DNA of 64,000 nucleotides, taken from the NCBI RefSeq assembly GCF_033807715.1, contig NC_084592.1:25071001-25135000 (forward strand), written 5' to 3'. The position numbers were made by a program, and so were the translations under genes. Below, piece after piece: positions 47,676-61,207 of this stretch. Within the stretch, counting starts at the first letter, position 1, and every line of letters starts with the position of its first letter. The stretch comes from Cololabis saira. Its lineage: Eukaryota > Chordata > Actinopteri > Beloniformes > Belonidae. A model generated the notes under the pieces. The model did no database searches. It had not been told where the DNA came from and worked only from the letters and a program-made list of their open reading frames with translations.

Positions 47676-48360
47676 ACAGTCATGTCGGAAACTGATGTTT
47701 TTTGTGGATAAAACGTATTAAAAAATAATCTGATATTAATGAGTTTTAGTATCACACGAACACAACTCAGATGAATAAGAATACATTGATGGATTGGACA
47801 TCAGCAGGGATTCAGACCTCTGTAAAAGGAGTGTTTTGGCATTCTGGTGTGTGTTGACACAATGCCAACAGAGGAAGACATGAGCAATGGTCTCAGAGAA
47901 GCAGTTGTTGGCACACATTAATTTGGAAAGGGTTATAAAGCAATTTCCAAACAATTAGAAAACTGAACAAGTATGCTCTCTCTGAAAGGGTTGCCAAGAG
48001 AATGGTTCTGTGTACATGAGTGTTAAAGCAATGTCCTGTGGACAGAGACTAAAGTGGCCTTCATGCTTCCAGCGACATGTCTGGCTTGAGCCAAACATGG
48101 TATTTCAGCTAAAGGCCTCGGTCACTGTCAGGCATGGTGTTATATTGGAGCTGGAGGACCTGAGTACCTTACAGATACTAAGCTGACAGTTAAATCCCTT
48201 ATTAATTGCTCTTTTCTAGAGGCTAATGATAGGTTAGCGGCTAAAAGTTGTTCAAGACCACGCAGCAGGAAAATGACCCAAAGCACATCAGCAAATCAGA
48301 ATCAGAATGTTTTTACCCAAGAAGCATCGAGGGGATCCTAATTTTTGCATGTTACTGTAT
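47676..48360 (+). pseudogene. Decayed Tc1-like transposon with transposase fragments
   Basis: Collinear phrases of a second Tc1 family are recognisable: near 47868-47950 a segment that reads like the N-terminal helix-turn-helix (G-K-G-Y-K-A-I-S-K-Q), then an internal deletion and A-E-Q-V-type sequence. Around 48010-48060 lies a phrase like V-L-W-T-E-T-K-V, the region of the first catalytic Asp (mutated here). About 48130-48180 follows H-G-V-x-L-E-L-E-D, and 48270-48290 reads E-N-D-P-K-H-I-S, the second catalytic region. Large deletions and stops separate them. Older than the element at 13520-15131. Confidence 0.7.
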
Positions 48361-49065
48361 GCCTTTGAAATAGACATCATATTAAACTGTAAATGTGCTT
48401 CACTCTCATAGACAGAGGCATTTTGTGAACTTAAAAGTGTTTTAGATGGCAGGGCTTCTAGTCTTTAGCTGTAAGATGGGAGGCACAGCGAGTACAGCAA
48501 AGTGGAACAAAATCTATTGAGATGGCATAAAAAAGGAAGCTTTTTTCCCTTTTTTTGCATTCCCTTTCCTTGATCTTTCCTCCTACAGTCACATATATGA
48601 TTACACATGCAATATACAGTGGTGGAGTGTCACCCTACTTGCCCAGATTGCAACAGATTTGTGTTGAGTAGGAGTTAAAAGAGCTGCTGAGTGCAGATTT
48701 AATACCAACGATATATAAAGAGAGCATCGCATCCCTTTTATCTAAGGGGACAATTTGCATTATTCATGCTTTGCCTTCTGAGAGCTGAAGATGGAAGGAA
48801 ATAGAGACAAAGACATCTCAGAGAATTATTGTGTTACGAGCAGTCAATTGATTCCTGTTAGATTCACAGCAGACATACATTCATTCAGTCACTCTTTTTC
48901 TCTTCACTTCGTTGGTGTGTGTGAATAACCTCCTCCCCTCCAGCTGTCATTTTCTCCTTTGCCATCATTGTAGGTGACCTGAGGAAGAATGACGCTATTA
49001 TACAGCTGTCCAGGAGCTGGTTCTGTGTGATGCTCATGTATCTGTTTGTGTTCTTTTGTTTGCAG
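48361..49065 (+). other. End of the large intron, leading into the EGF-like exon
   Basis: The 3' end has a polypyrimidine-rich acceptor region (TTCTTTTGTTTGCAG at 49051-49065). No other feature seen. Confidence 0.7.
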
Positions 49066-49221
49066 CGTGCAGGGCAGGATTCTACAAATCTACCCTCGGC
49101 AACATGGAGTGTTCAAAGTGTCCGCCTCATAGCTTCTCCCACCATGAGGGGTCCCTGCACTGTGGCTGTGAGAAAAACTACTTTCGCGCTGATGGAGACC
49201 CCGCCTCTATGGCCTGCACCA
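49066..49221 (+). CDS. epha3: Eph receptor exon (EPHA3-like): end of cysteine-rich EGF-like region
   Basis: This 156-bp exon has the length of the conserved fourth exon of vertebrate Eph genes. The acceptor is TTTGCAG at 49065 and the donor is A followed by GTGAGT at 49222. The first codon is completed by a G from the previous exon (phase 1), giving A-C-R-A-G-F-Y-K. Six cysteines follow the Eph pattern (A-C-R, M-E-C-S-K-C-P-P-H-S, L-H-C-G-C-E-K, M-A-C-T), as in the EGF-like module between the ligand-binding and fibronectin domains. The phrase N-Y-F-R-A-D-x-D-P is closest to EPHA3 from my memory of the family. Eph receptors are single-pass membrane tyrosine kinases that bind ephrins on neighbouring cells and guide axons and cell boundaries. 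The upstream ligand-binding exons are outside the window. Confidence 0.93.
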
Positions 49222-52037
49222 GTGAGTGTGTGCTTGTATTCTGATGAGCATTAACTTTTTTGGCTGATATGACTGATAAATCCACCGTTAAGTGATTCAG
49301 ACACTGTAAAAATATTGAGTCTCTGCAGACTGCTCATTTATTTTGTGAGGGCAGATGAACATTGTTGTGTAATTTCTCAATTTGGTCGTAAAATATGTAA
49401 AGTAATGAAAAAGAAAAACTACTTAACATTTTTTATATATTTAAAGGTTAAGCAAACCGAGGCTGCCCAAGAACTTTTTACTACCCTTTCCACTCCCTTT
49501 ATAATTCTCGCTTGCCTCCATCTGATGCAAATGGCTTGCAGATGCAGGTGCCTCCTGCAGGCATTTCCAAAATGCATTCCCACTAAAACTATAAATCACT
49601 GCATTCCCTGATGTCAAATGTTGGATGCATCCGTTACAAAAGGGGCTGCATGAAGAACAGCAGAAAGAATAAATCACGGCCTCCAGCTATGGACAGAATT
49701 CTAATTAGATTCACAGTCGAGCGAGGTCTCTGTTGTGATTATCTCAACATCATCTTGTCAACTACGCAAATTTCACCTCACCGGGACAGACAGAGTAACA
49801 CAAGAGCTGAAAATGAATAGATGAGTTGTTAACAGATAATGATCGTGATTATCTCAAGAGAAGGATTGTACCGCTGGCCGCTCGATGGAGGTTGTTTGAA
49901 GTTGACTCAGGAAATTTGAAAACAGGAACGTCTCAAAGGGCAGAGAAAATGAGAATGTTAAAAGCAGAAAAAAAGAGAGAGAAATACTCAACTGTACTTT
50001 ATTCGTGTTGGTGTGAGAATGCTCAGTAGCAGCTGTGTTAGCAGCAATTAGCCCACGCAAGAATTTAGTTTCATCTGTTTTAAATTCATAAAATACATTT
50101 CTTCATAATCAACATCACAAATTAGCATGAATATGTAAAGCATTTCTAAGAAAGCAAAGTATTCTGTTCATAAAAAACAAAGTGTACCCCCTATACTACA
50201 GATTAATACATAGCAAAATTATCTAAATGGATTTGGGACACATTGATCACCTTTTTGCCTTTTAAGGTGATTTTTGAACTCCTGAAAGGACTAAAACTAT
50301 TGAAGAATGTTATTATAATACCCCCATCTCATCTGCAAAATTTCTTTTGTTACACTATAATCAGGATGTTTATATTCTCCTTTGAGATTTGGGATTAGCT
50401 TCACATAGCCTTTTTTCTTCCTTTATGGGAAATGTGCGTGGCTGTGTCAGTGCTGAAGTTAATTACAGGTCCAGAACTTTGATGCAGTCGACCATGGTTT
50501 GGTTGTTCAGCCGGTTTGCAGGGCTTCTTTCACCATTTAGAGAGTTAAATGGTTTGTTGGTTATTTTCATTCATGGAAAAAACATTTTTAATACTTTTTT
50601 TCTTGAGTCATGTTGGATTTTTATAACATTACAGAATCAGCATGTCTCTGCAGATTTAGATTTGTGAGTCCAGCAGATACCCAGATGTTTGTCTTTTTTT
50701 TTGTTTTTTTCTTTCAACTTCTTCAGTATAAACACATAAAGGAGTCTAATGCAGTTTACAACGACAGGCTTTAACTACAGTTTTAGACTGGATTAAATTG
50801 GTGGAACCAATTGAACAAAGCATTTTATTTCCAAAGACAATCCATAAAGCCAATTTACCAACCCTGCCTCTTCTGCCTGTTCAATGTCCCAGCTGAGTTA
50901 TTTGGAAGTTTTGTTTGGATTACTCTCTAGCAGTCCGAGCTTTGATCTGACAATTTGGAAGTCTGTTTACAATAAGCCATTTTTTCTTTCGTTAGTCATG
51001 GTTTGATTTAATTTTTTCTTCTTACTTACATTAACTTTTAGGGCAGATTTTTTAGAATCTATTATTATCGAGTGGCAGATATTTCTGAGCAGTAATACAT
51101 TTTTGATTGTAAAATATTATGTATTATGTAAAATTATGTAAAAATAAACAGTTGGCTTTGAAATATATGATAGTTTAGTATTTGTTTTGGTGTTTTTAGG
51201 CTGGAAAGCCATGCATTAATCTGTAAATTCATCTTTTATTCTTCTGTTTTCATGCTTACTTTTAATAGTTTTTGCTGCATGATTTAAAATAATCACCAGA
51301 GCCGAACACCATCTAAACAATGAGGCATGAAGGGCAGCATCATGGTGTGTGGACGTTTTATTAATTGCTACGGCATCAGTAACGGGATTGAAATAAAAAA
51401 GTGAGCGATGCTCATAAACAGGAAAATTACTGATGAAGATCCGTCTCAGTCTTTCAGAGAGCTGAAAGATTTGACGCAAGTCAACTTGAGTGGTTTAGAG
51501 GGAAATATTTGAAATGTCTTGGAATGGTTTTGTCAAAGCCAAAATCTGAAAATCATCTGTGGTATGAGTCAAAAATTGCTGTACACCAGCGAGTCTCTTC
51601 ACGAAGCTTGACGGAGCTGGAGCGGTTTTATCTTGAGGATCAGGAATGAGTCCAGGGATTTGCAAGACTTGCAGTGGAAATTGCTGCCAATGAGGCTTTA
51701 CGAAGTATTAACTTGTGTGGGAGGATAGTAAAGCAAATAGTGTTTTTCTTTTCTTTTCTTTGCTTCCCAAACTTATTTTGTAGGTTCAAAGTTGATGTTT
51801 TCTTGATGAATTGATAACCACCCACCCCCCCCCCCCCCACCCTCCCCACCACCAACAAATTTATGTCATAATGCAATAGAGAATTATTGCTTGCTCTGCT
51901 CCACATGTCTGTATTTAATGCTACTAACTCAATGATAAGAAGTAAGATTATTATTTAAGTAAAAAAAATACAAAAATGAAAAAAAAAAAAAACTCCACTT
52001 CCATACATCCAATACCGTCCTCTTTTCTGTCCACCAG
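49222..52037 (+). other. Eph receptor intron between EGF-like and FN3-1 exons (2.8 kb)
   Basis: A GT...AG intron of phase 1. It is AT-rich, with a C-run near 51819-51839 and an A-run near 51979-51992, and no transposon terminus was recognised. The acceptor is preceded by a pyrimidine-rich TCCTCTTTTCTGTCCACCAG. Confidence 0.85.
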
Positions 52038-52397
52038 AACCTCCATCAGCTCCCCGGAACGTGATCTCCTCCATCAACGAGACCTCAGTTATCCTGGACT
52101 GGAGCTGGCCGGAAGACACTGGAGGACGCAAGGACCTCGCCTTCACTGTCCTCTGCAAGCGCTGTCGTGGCAACCCTGCTAATGGCAGCAATAGCGGGAG
52201 CCAGCGTTGTGAGCCATGTCGGAGCAACGTTCGCTTTCTGCCGAGAGCCACGGGCCTCCAGAACACCACGGTGACGGTGACTGACCTGCTGGCCCACACC
52301 AACTACACCTTTGAGATCGAAGCCCAGAACGGGGTGTCATCGCTGGCACCCAAGATGAGACAATATGCCGCTGTCACCATCACCACCAACCAAGCAG
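52038..52397 (+). CDS. epha3: Eph receptor exon (EPHA3-like): first fibronectin type III domain
   Basis: Joined to the previous exon it begins K-P-P-S-A-P-R-N-V-I-S and contains I-N-E-T-S-V-I-L-D-W-S-W-P and D-T-G-G-R-K-D. It continues with C-E-P-C-R-S-N-V-R-F-L-P-R, then T-V-T-V-T-D-L-L-A-H-T-N-Y-T-F-E-I and I-T-T-N-Q-A. These blocks form one FN3 domain and match EPHA3 better than the other EphA members I recall. The usual length of this exon is 336 bp; here it is 360 bp. The extra 24 bp falls between the paired Cys motifs (C-K-R-C and C-E-P-C), where residues N-P-A-N-G-S-N-S-G-S-Q replace a shorter loop. Possible N-glycosylation sequons are N-E-T, N-G-S (inside the insertion), N-T-T and N-Y-T. 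The donor is CAG followed by GTGAGA; the reading phase is again 1. Confidence 0.95.
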
Positions 52398-52606
52398 GTG
52401 AGACTTCACAGCAGATGACACAATATTTAAATACAACATTTTTGAATTCCATTCTCAAACAAAGGGAATTTTTCAAAGCAATTACAGCTTGAAAATCACA
52501 ACTCTAGTCATTTTGGGGAACTAGGTCTTAAGATATACAAAACATATACAAAAGCCAGCACGGATTCCCTTGGCATTAAAGGTGAGACAAAAAAATGGAG
52601 GAGGGC

Positions 52607-52834
52607 CAGTGCTAATTCACATCCTCAAGGATGCCTGTCCAAAGTGCTTCATAGATGTTTCTCTGTTCCAACACACTCGGGGCAAGTGATGGGTCATTAA
52701 CAGACTCGAGCAGGCTTTGATCACAAGCTAAGAGTGACTGACTTGACTTGAATCAGATGTGTTGGAACAGGGAAACATTTGAAGCATGCAGGATAGTGGT
52801 CCGCGAGGACCCAGACCTGGATTGGAGAACCCTG
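52607..52834. mobile_element. Decayed hAT miniature (about 228 bp)
   Basis: Inverted halves share the phrases TGTTCCAACACA / TGTGTTGGAACA and a GGTCC(T/G)CGAGGAC-like end. The left border (CAGTGCTAATTCAC) and right border (inverse CAGGGTTCTCCAATCC) fit the common fish hAT miniature. No matching octamers flank it, so the target duplication is lost or the borders are off by some bases. Confidence 0.65.
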
Positions 52835-54859
52835 TCCTACGCTCAGCTATGGAACTAGCTGGCTAATTGCAACCTTAAGGGTTTAATAAAAGAAAAAAAA
52901 TAAAAGAAAAAAAAGTCAAGAGCATTTATTTGGGTGTTTGAATTCACTTTACCAACTGACAAACTCCAATATAGCACAACCACCCAACTCTGGTCTGCAA
53001 TTGCTCTTTCAGTGAGATGATCAGCTCTGCACGGTACTGTGACATCACAGACCCAGATTATAACAGAATTGTCCATCCCTCCCATCCTTACTTCCACTTT
53101 TTTATTTTTTTTATTAATATGGTGATACACAGGTCTCAGTATATAATTTATCCAGCATGATAGGTTAATATCAAGCTGGATGTAAATGTAGGTAGCAAAA
53201 TGCTTTAACGGCAGCCTGAAAAGAGCCACACTCTGCAGAAGTTGAGGGGGTGGAGGAGATTGACTGACCCGCCTCCTAAAACCAGAGCAGGAAAGGCATC
53301 GTAATTGTGACCAAAGAATGTCATAATCATTTAAGACCCCAGGAAAGTTGTCAGCCTGTGCCAACTACATAGAGCTACAAAAGCTAACGCCGTACTGAAG
53401 GAAGCAATTTAATTTAAGTACGGCGAATAAGAAGTCTTAATTTTAAAGATATGATGTGAAACTTTCCCCTCTAAATCAATCGTTCTGATCTACTAAACCA
53501 GCAGCTTTACTGATTGATAATATAAATAGTAATTTTAATCACGCCGTGGACTGTGTTAGGTACAAGACTACAACATTCCTGAAAAAAACCTGTAGGTAAT
53601 AAATTATACACAGTCAGAAAAGTGTATTTAAACTATTGTACAGGAGTCTGATGTAAACAGTGTAATAGCAGTATGCCACACTCATCCCTGTCTGCATGAT
53701 TTATATCATTTAATGCACTAGCCTATATTTTATTTGCCCTAAACATATGCAGTCCAGCCACCAGGCCGGGACATTTACAAGCCGATCCCAGGCCGCTGTG
53801 CTCTTGTTTAACGACCAGGATCGAATGACCTCCTCCTTTGCAAAAGAAGTATCTTCTCCTTTTAACAGACTCACTCAATGTGAGGATGGCCTCCTAAAAC
53901 TCCCATCAATCCTTTTATACAAATATCTCTCCTCATGTCCAGTTGGAAGAATAAGGAGTAAAAGGGAAGCAGTGTTGTGAATTTTCAAGGGTAAAATAAA
54001 TCTTGCTGCAGTATAAAGTGCCAAACCTCAGAAATCCCTAACTCGAGCGAGGAATGCACAAAGGTCTAGCAGTAGTTCATCAACTTATATTTTCCTTCCC
54101 TTCCCCTTTGCTCTTTGTCTACACAGTTTTCCTTTTGAGCTTTGTGTCTGCAGTGGAATATTTTTCATCGCCGTATTTCCCTGTGTCTCTCTGCAAGGGG
54201 ACACACAGTGCTTTCCCCTTCAACCTGTCTCTCCACGCAGCCTAACGTTATCTATATGTCTTCCGAGCCTTTGAACTTTTATTTAGCACTAGGAAAGTTG
54301 TTTTTGCCCGGAGTTTTTCTTCTAAGTTGCGATACATCAAGGGCAGACTCCATCCCTTTGATGACGCCGGACAGACGGCAAAAAGTTGACAATTTACTCT
54401 GACTGGTCAGACTAAAGATCACTTGAAGTATAATGGGTAAGACTAAGACGTCTCAAGAAGCCTCAAGTGCACTGCTCGTCTAGAAGTCCCTACTTTGTTT
54501 CAGAAACAAAAGAATCACTCTCATAGAGCTGAATTACACTTCTATGTGTGCAGACCATATATAACTTTGTGGAACTACATGGTGCTCCGTTGATAATGCA
54601 TTTCCAGCACAAGTGAGGCAGTTTATTCCACACATGCACTTCCAGAAGGGAAAATGCAACTCTGTGATAGCAGCAACAGGAGCTTCAGTGCAGGCAGTGC
54701 AACGAGAAGCAGTAAAAATATCATCATTAGTGTCTTCTTTTGTGGGTACAATTCAGTTCTTGTCAGCTGAGGATTACAACAGAACTGGATTTTAGGTTAT
54801 CCCATCTGTTTGTTAGTGCGTTTGGTGTGTCTAACGACGCCCAAAGACAAACTTTGCGC

Positions 54860-54860
<1 letters not shown>

Positions 54861-54934
<74 letters not shown>
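54861..54934. repeat. (AT)n microsatellite, about 74 bp
   Basis: Pure AT dinucleotide run within the FN3 intron. Confidence 0.96.
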
Positions 54935-54936
<2 letters not shown>

Positions 54937-57581
54937 CTTTGACTTTGGGGGTGATCGGGTACCTTGGCTGGTCTGCAGCACCTGTTGATTCAGAGATACA
55001 TTTTAGATGATGTGGTGAATGCTTGTGATTGGATTCAGTGAATTACATTATTCTTTGATTACAGTGATCACTGGAAACCCAATTGTCTGTAACCTAATTT
55101 TACTGCTAACATAACCTGCATCTTTTAATTTTTTTTCTTTGTCATCTCATCTGTCATGTAGCCTGTATTATAAATGACAGGTAATAGACATGACCACTTT
55201 TAAGTCTTATATCTGATAAATAGATGATGTATAATCCATCTTGTGTGTGTCTGTGTATGTACTTGTTAGCATGAGTGCACATATGTTTCAGCTGAAGGTA
55301 TTTATTGTTGAAAGAGCAAAGGTGAGTAAGGATTAAAAACCAAACATAAAACACAACACTCCAAATGATGAGATGAGCCAGTTTAGTAAAGATTTAAAGT
55401 CTTCTGTTTGTAGTCAGGGGATTCGCTTTACGATCTAAATGTATATTAGATTTGAAGAGGGCTTATCAACACTAAGAGGTCTGCATGTGCTCAGAATATT
55501 GAAAAGCACCTTCTGTTTCAGTGATCAGAGGACATGAATTGTGACCTTTCACATCACACACACAGAGCCGCTTGTAAACACACGCATAGAAGCGCAAACT
55601 GCATACATTAAACATTGAACATCCTTCGTTTTCAGCACACACTCGCAGTCCTCTTGCTCCCTAACAAATATCTCAGCCTGCAGCTGCAAACCCTCCATCA
55701 GCCCTCAGAGTTTACAAGGATTAGGTATGTCAGTTCACCAGCCGCACCCGTCTACTGTCTTTCTCAAACACACACACACACACACACACTTACACACATA
55801 CACATGCATATAGATGGCAAAGCTGTTAAAAGCTGGATTAAGTGTTTCCCTGGGAAGGAGCAGGGTGCCCTGGCTGCACTGTCAAGGTGCTGTCAGATAG
55901 TTCTCCTCCTCTCACCTCTTTTTCCCTCCACTTGCAGTCATAACAACACAGCAACTGTGATCCACATGTGTGGGGAGTCGTCTAAAACGCAACTGAAGCT
56001 ATTTGCAGAGCGGATTTGAAAGCAGACAATGCTTTGCAGATGCATACATAGGAAAAATCCCTTCTCAGATGGCTTATTGATGTAATAATGGAGCTGCTTG
56101 TGTCGTAATTCTACATTAATTAAAAGTTGAACGTCAATGAAGAGGATCTCTGATGTCAGAGTCCTGCCAATAATCAGCTATCGCCTGCCGTCGTTGTAGG
56201 GGACACTAGGAAAACTTTCAAACAGCTGGATTGTGTTCTTTAAATCGAGAGCAAATGACACTCAGCGCCAGTTTTTGAGACCGTTACAGGCCTGGTATGC
56301 TGTGTCAGTTTTACAGTTATGCCTTGGAAAGAAACAGAGAGTGACGGCAAATTAAGTTCTTGATGATAGACAGCGAGAGACAGATAGAAGGAGGAAGCGC
56401 GGAGGAGAAAACGGGGTAGAGAGGAACTTGACGCTGCCTCCAAGCGACCCAGACTCAGTAAATCATTACCACCATAAACCACAAAGCCAATAAAAAGCAC
56501 AACCTCACTCCACTGTCAAAGCCAGGGGGGGAGAGGAGGAGGAGGAGGAAGAACGGAGAAGGAGAGGAGGAGCAGGGGGTAGAGAAACAGATTCTCCCCA
56601 TCTGGATTCATTACAGGAGAAAAAATAACTTCCCGCGGAAATGCACGCAGGCGTACAAACGCACACTCCGACGCATTCTGCCGCCAAATAATCATAATCA
56701 AGAAAGGCTCGAACATTTCAAAGACAAACATGTTTTTTCCTGTGGTCTAATAAAATTAAAAGTCGATGCCTCAGATGCTGAGCTGGCCCTGGAGCTGCCT
56801 GGCAATTAGAGAGCCGTTAAAAAAGGGGAAATGAGAAAGAGAGTTAGAGAGAGAGAGTGATGGAGAACAAGGGAGGGGAGGGGGGTTTGATAGGAGGGGA
56901 GATACACTGAACTACCATATTGGGACCATGTGGGCTCCCCGAGGCAAGGAGATGAATGGGTGAAGGATTGATAAGGAAGATTGGCAAGGGAGAAGGCAGC
57001 AAACCGAAGGCTCTGGGGACTGCAGAGGGAGAAAAGGAAATAAAAACATGTCTTGGAGTTTCAGAAAACGCAACCCGCCCCCCTTAAAAATTCACTGAAA
57101 AATAAAATTCTCAATAAAACTGAAGGATAGACTATTACTATTACTACCATGAAGAAAATGTGCTTCCTCTGAATTCTATAAACATGATATAAATTGCTAC
57201 TTTTAGATAAAAAGATGCAAAAATAAGCTAAAAAGGGGTTTCTTATTCGTATCAAAACATATACGTGGCGACAAAGCACAGCCTTGTTCTGGTTATTTTT
57301 ATAACAATTAGGCAGCGTCTTGTCACAGCGGACCCCTCTATGTTTAAAGATGCCTTTTTTATTTCCTGTCTGTTCAGCTTTGGTGATTAATGAGCCCAGT
57401 CACGCCAGAAAACTTGTAATAGACAAGTTTCTATGCATGTTCAAAATGTAATAGTGTCACATTGTAGGGGTCAGAATTGGCAGATTGCAATAAATCACTG
57501 GGCTTTTGTTTATGTAGGGAAGCATCTGTATGACAAGATGGGAGTCACGACTCATGCATATTAAAATCTGTTTCTTCTCAC

Positions 57582-57592
57582 TATATATATAC

Positions 57593-57686
<94 letters not shown>
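57582..57686. repeat. (TA)n microsatellite, left of a hAT insertion
   Basis: TA repeats with ACAT interruptions, directly abutting the TAG start of the element at 57687. Confidence 0.95.
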
Positions 57687-58585
<899 letters not shown>

Positions 58586-58659
58586 AATCATGCATTTAGT
58601 AACATCCAAACATAGCTATGAGCCATGTATTAATTGAAACCCTAACCAGGGGCATTAAA

Positions 58660-58774
58660 CATTTTTAATTGTTAAGGTCTATTTGTGACAGTATGTGACT
58701 TGACTGTCTAGTAGGCTTAGCTATAGACAGTCAAGTCACATACTGTCACAAATAGACCTTAACAATTAAAAATG
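58660..58774. repeat. Long perfect hairpin A, 51-bp arms
   Basis: Left arm 58660-58710 and right arm 58724-58774 are reverse complements with a 13-nt loop. A representative stretch is GTGACAGTATGTGACTTGAC, which appears in both arms. No terminal duplication or transposon end is visible. Confidence 0.92.
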
Positions 58775-58776
58775 TG

Positions 58777-58920
58777 ATGTGAAAAAGACAGGCATCTGAG
58801 ACACTTTATATCTCAAAGAAATATAATACTCACTTACATCATGATCATTTGAAACTGAAATAAGTGTGTATTTTATTTCTTTGAGATATAAAGTGTCTCA
58901 GATGCCTGTCTTTTTCACAT
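58777..58920. repeat. Long hairpin B, 60-bp arms, directly after hairpin A
   Basis: Left arm 58777-58836 and right arm 58861-58920 pair with only a few mismatches around a 24-nt loop. A shared phrase is AAAGACAGGCATCTGAGACA. Hairpins A and B are separated by only two bases. The arms of A and B are unrelated to each other. Confidence 0.9.
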
Positions 58921-59121
58921 GTTGGATAAGCATATGCAAAAAGCAGGTTTTGTTGTATTTTCCGGTTCCCTCATATCATATACCACAGCTCATAATGTTA
59001 CCCCACAAGGCGGAAAACTGAAATAATCCAGTTGAAACTACAGAAAATTGTCAGGATTCAACACCACAGACAGATGTTGAACCCTGCTTTAACAGATTCT
59101 TTTTATACGTCCCCTCCCCAG

Positions 59122-59246
59122 CGCCCTCCCCAGTGACAAATATCCGGAAGGAGAAGACATCTCGAAACAGTGTCTTCCTGTCCTGGCACAAGCCAGAGAG
59201 ACCCAACGGCATCATCCTGGACTATGAGATCAAGTACTATGAAAAG
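59122..59246 (+). CDS. epha3: Eph receptor exon (EPHA3-like): start of second fibronectin type III domain
   Basis: This 125-bp exon equals the usual Eph exon length. With a G from the previous exon it reads [17 protein letters not shown], then [22 protein letters not shown]. That is the N-terminal half of the second FN3 domain of an EphA receptor, closest to EPHA3 by the T-S-R-N-S phrase. The donor is AAG followed by GTTGGT at 59247, leaving phase 0. The exon for the rest of the domain is not in the remaining 4.7 kb. Together with 49066-49221 and 52038-52397 it places the window in the extracellular juxtamembrane half of the receptor. Confidence 0.94.
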
Positions 59247-61207
59247 GTTGGTGCAGATTCTTTCAATCTCAAAAATGTCCATATTATGTTTATTTCCAGA
59301 CATCTCATTTTAATCTCTGGTACCTGTAGAGTAGCTTTGCAGGACTTTTCCTTGAAACTAGGAAATTAGCTTTAGGTGTTTCTGATTGGTCCATTACCTG
59401 GAGGCTTGACAGTGGGCTGATTTAATGGCTCATGAAAGTGCACATCCCTGTTGCTGGTCTGACACACATTTCCAGAATGTCAGCGCACTATCAACCCTAT
59501 CAACGGAGTGCTTGCTTTTTTGTGCGAGTTGCATTGAAATGACTCATTTTTTCTGTCTACTTTGTCTTCTGAGCATTACATTTCTTATACACAAAACCTG
59601 TGATCACAGTGACTAAAACACTCACATGTGAGTTGCCAACTCAACACAGACACAAATTACTCACCATTTGTGGTTCAAACTAATGAGACCTTCTGAAAAA
59701 GTCCAGGTCATCTATGGTCAGTCAATTTTCTCTCACAAAAAATAACATACCTTTTCGGAGACGTTTGGGAAACAAAAGCAGAATTCTTAATAAGAACTAC
59801 TAGCAGAGTGGAAAATAAACACAGTCCTTCCTGCACACTCATTTGAAAGTAACTGTTGAAGCTCTTGCTTTTGTGGACACACCTGCCTGAGGAATATGAC
59901 CATATTAGGAAATGTCACCCATCATGATGACATAAAGGGTTAATGTTTAAAAAAATGAACAAAATAAACTCTCCAAATAGAATTTGTTTCAGCACCGTTC
60001 CCACTGTTCTGTTCCTGCTGAGTTTAATTTATTTGTGTAGTGGAGTTAAATCGCTTCATTTAACTCAAGAAAAAATGTGATTAATGGGCTTTATGGTGAT
60101 AGTGGGAGTATTTTTGTTACTTTGCTTTTTTAGCCATCCCTTGTATGTATGTATTAACCCATTCTGATTAGGAGTCCAAATCGGTCAATATCCTGAGGGT
60201 ATTCCGGAAAACTTTAGATTTTCCATTCAAACCTTTTATTTGACAACCTCAGAAGAAACTATATATATGAAAAAAAGAAAGACATAATCTTTAACATCTT
60301 TTTCAAATCACAGAGTTTGCTTTCATGTGACATTAAAGTCGCTTCACTCTTGACTCACATCGGGTCTGAGTAAGTTTCAAAACAATTGGATACTGGGTTC
60401 AGAAATGGAAGAACATGAGTTGTTATGAAAGCTTCTCATTTGAGATGTCTGCCAAAAAAGCCTCTACAATCCTATTTACATTTCCATATTTTTAGGCCTA
60501 TGAGGATGTGCTTTAGGGTTTTTTCTACCTTTAAAACCCCTTGAAACACTTTGAAATGAGACCTTCTGGATACAGTTGTGAAGATATTCACTTCTTGACA
60601 CTGGTTTCTTACTAAGTGTATGTGTACGCCTGCCACAGGTTGTGCTGCCAAGCCTGATAAGACAAACTCACAGTCCAAAACTATTTGGAGAGGTTTAAAA
60701 ATGACTCTCTTCCCAGTTTTTGTGCTAAGCTAAGCCACATTTTCTGCTACATTTGCCAGATAGATGAGAGTACTGTAAATCTCTGCAGCTAACATTTTTT
60801 TAAGGAGAATTATTTGGGGAAATTATCATTTTAAACTGAAAGGCATTTTTTATGTGGCTAGTCATCACTTCTTATTCATGCATGTGGTAGTTTTTAATAT
60901 TTTTAAATCTTTCAGTTTGCTCTAAGTGTCTGTGTGTGGCATTTAAATTGAGATGAACCGAGTAAGGCTGGCATTTTTTTCTAGAAGTTAAAGACTAATG
61001 GAATTACAGCATTATATATGGTAATAAGGCCTAGCGATATGTTTCAGTGACTAAGGCTAACTGTAAAAGTTTGCTAGTACTATTGATTTATTATGAACAA
61101 AAATAAAAATGTCAGAACATCCCTTTTAGGATCCATAGATTAGTCAGATTTATTTATTTTTTTTCAATTTTTGATTTTTTTCAGTTTTTAGAGTTGCCCA
61201 ATTTACT
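59247..61207 (+). other. Following Eph intron, upstream part; nothing recognised
   Basis: The phase-0 intron after FN3-2. No exon, repeat terminus or RNA gene was recognised. Confidence 0.6.

Noticed and set aside
49027..49254. Alternative frame over the EGF-like exon
   Set aside because: The frame with six cysteines and Eph phrases is clearly the real one; this one is out of frame and crosses the donor site.
51955..52302. Minus-strand frames over the FN3-1 exon
   Set aside because: They are shadows of the conserved plus-strand FN3 reading frame.
54740..55010. Open frames rich in Tyr-Ile repeats in TA arrays (also near 45245 and 57457)
   Set aside because: They are translations of (TA)n arrays with no independent support.
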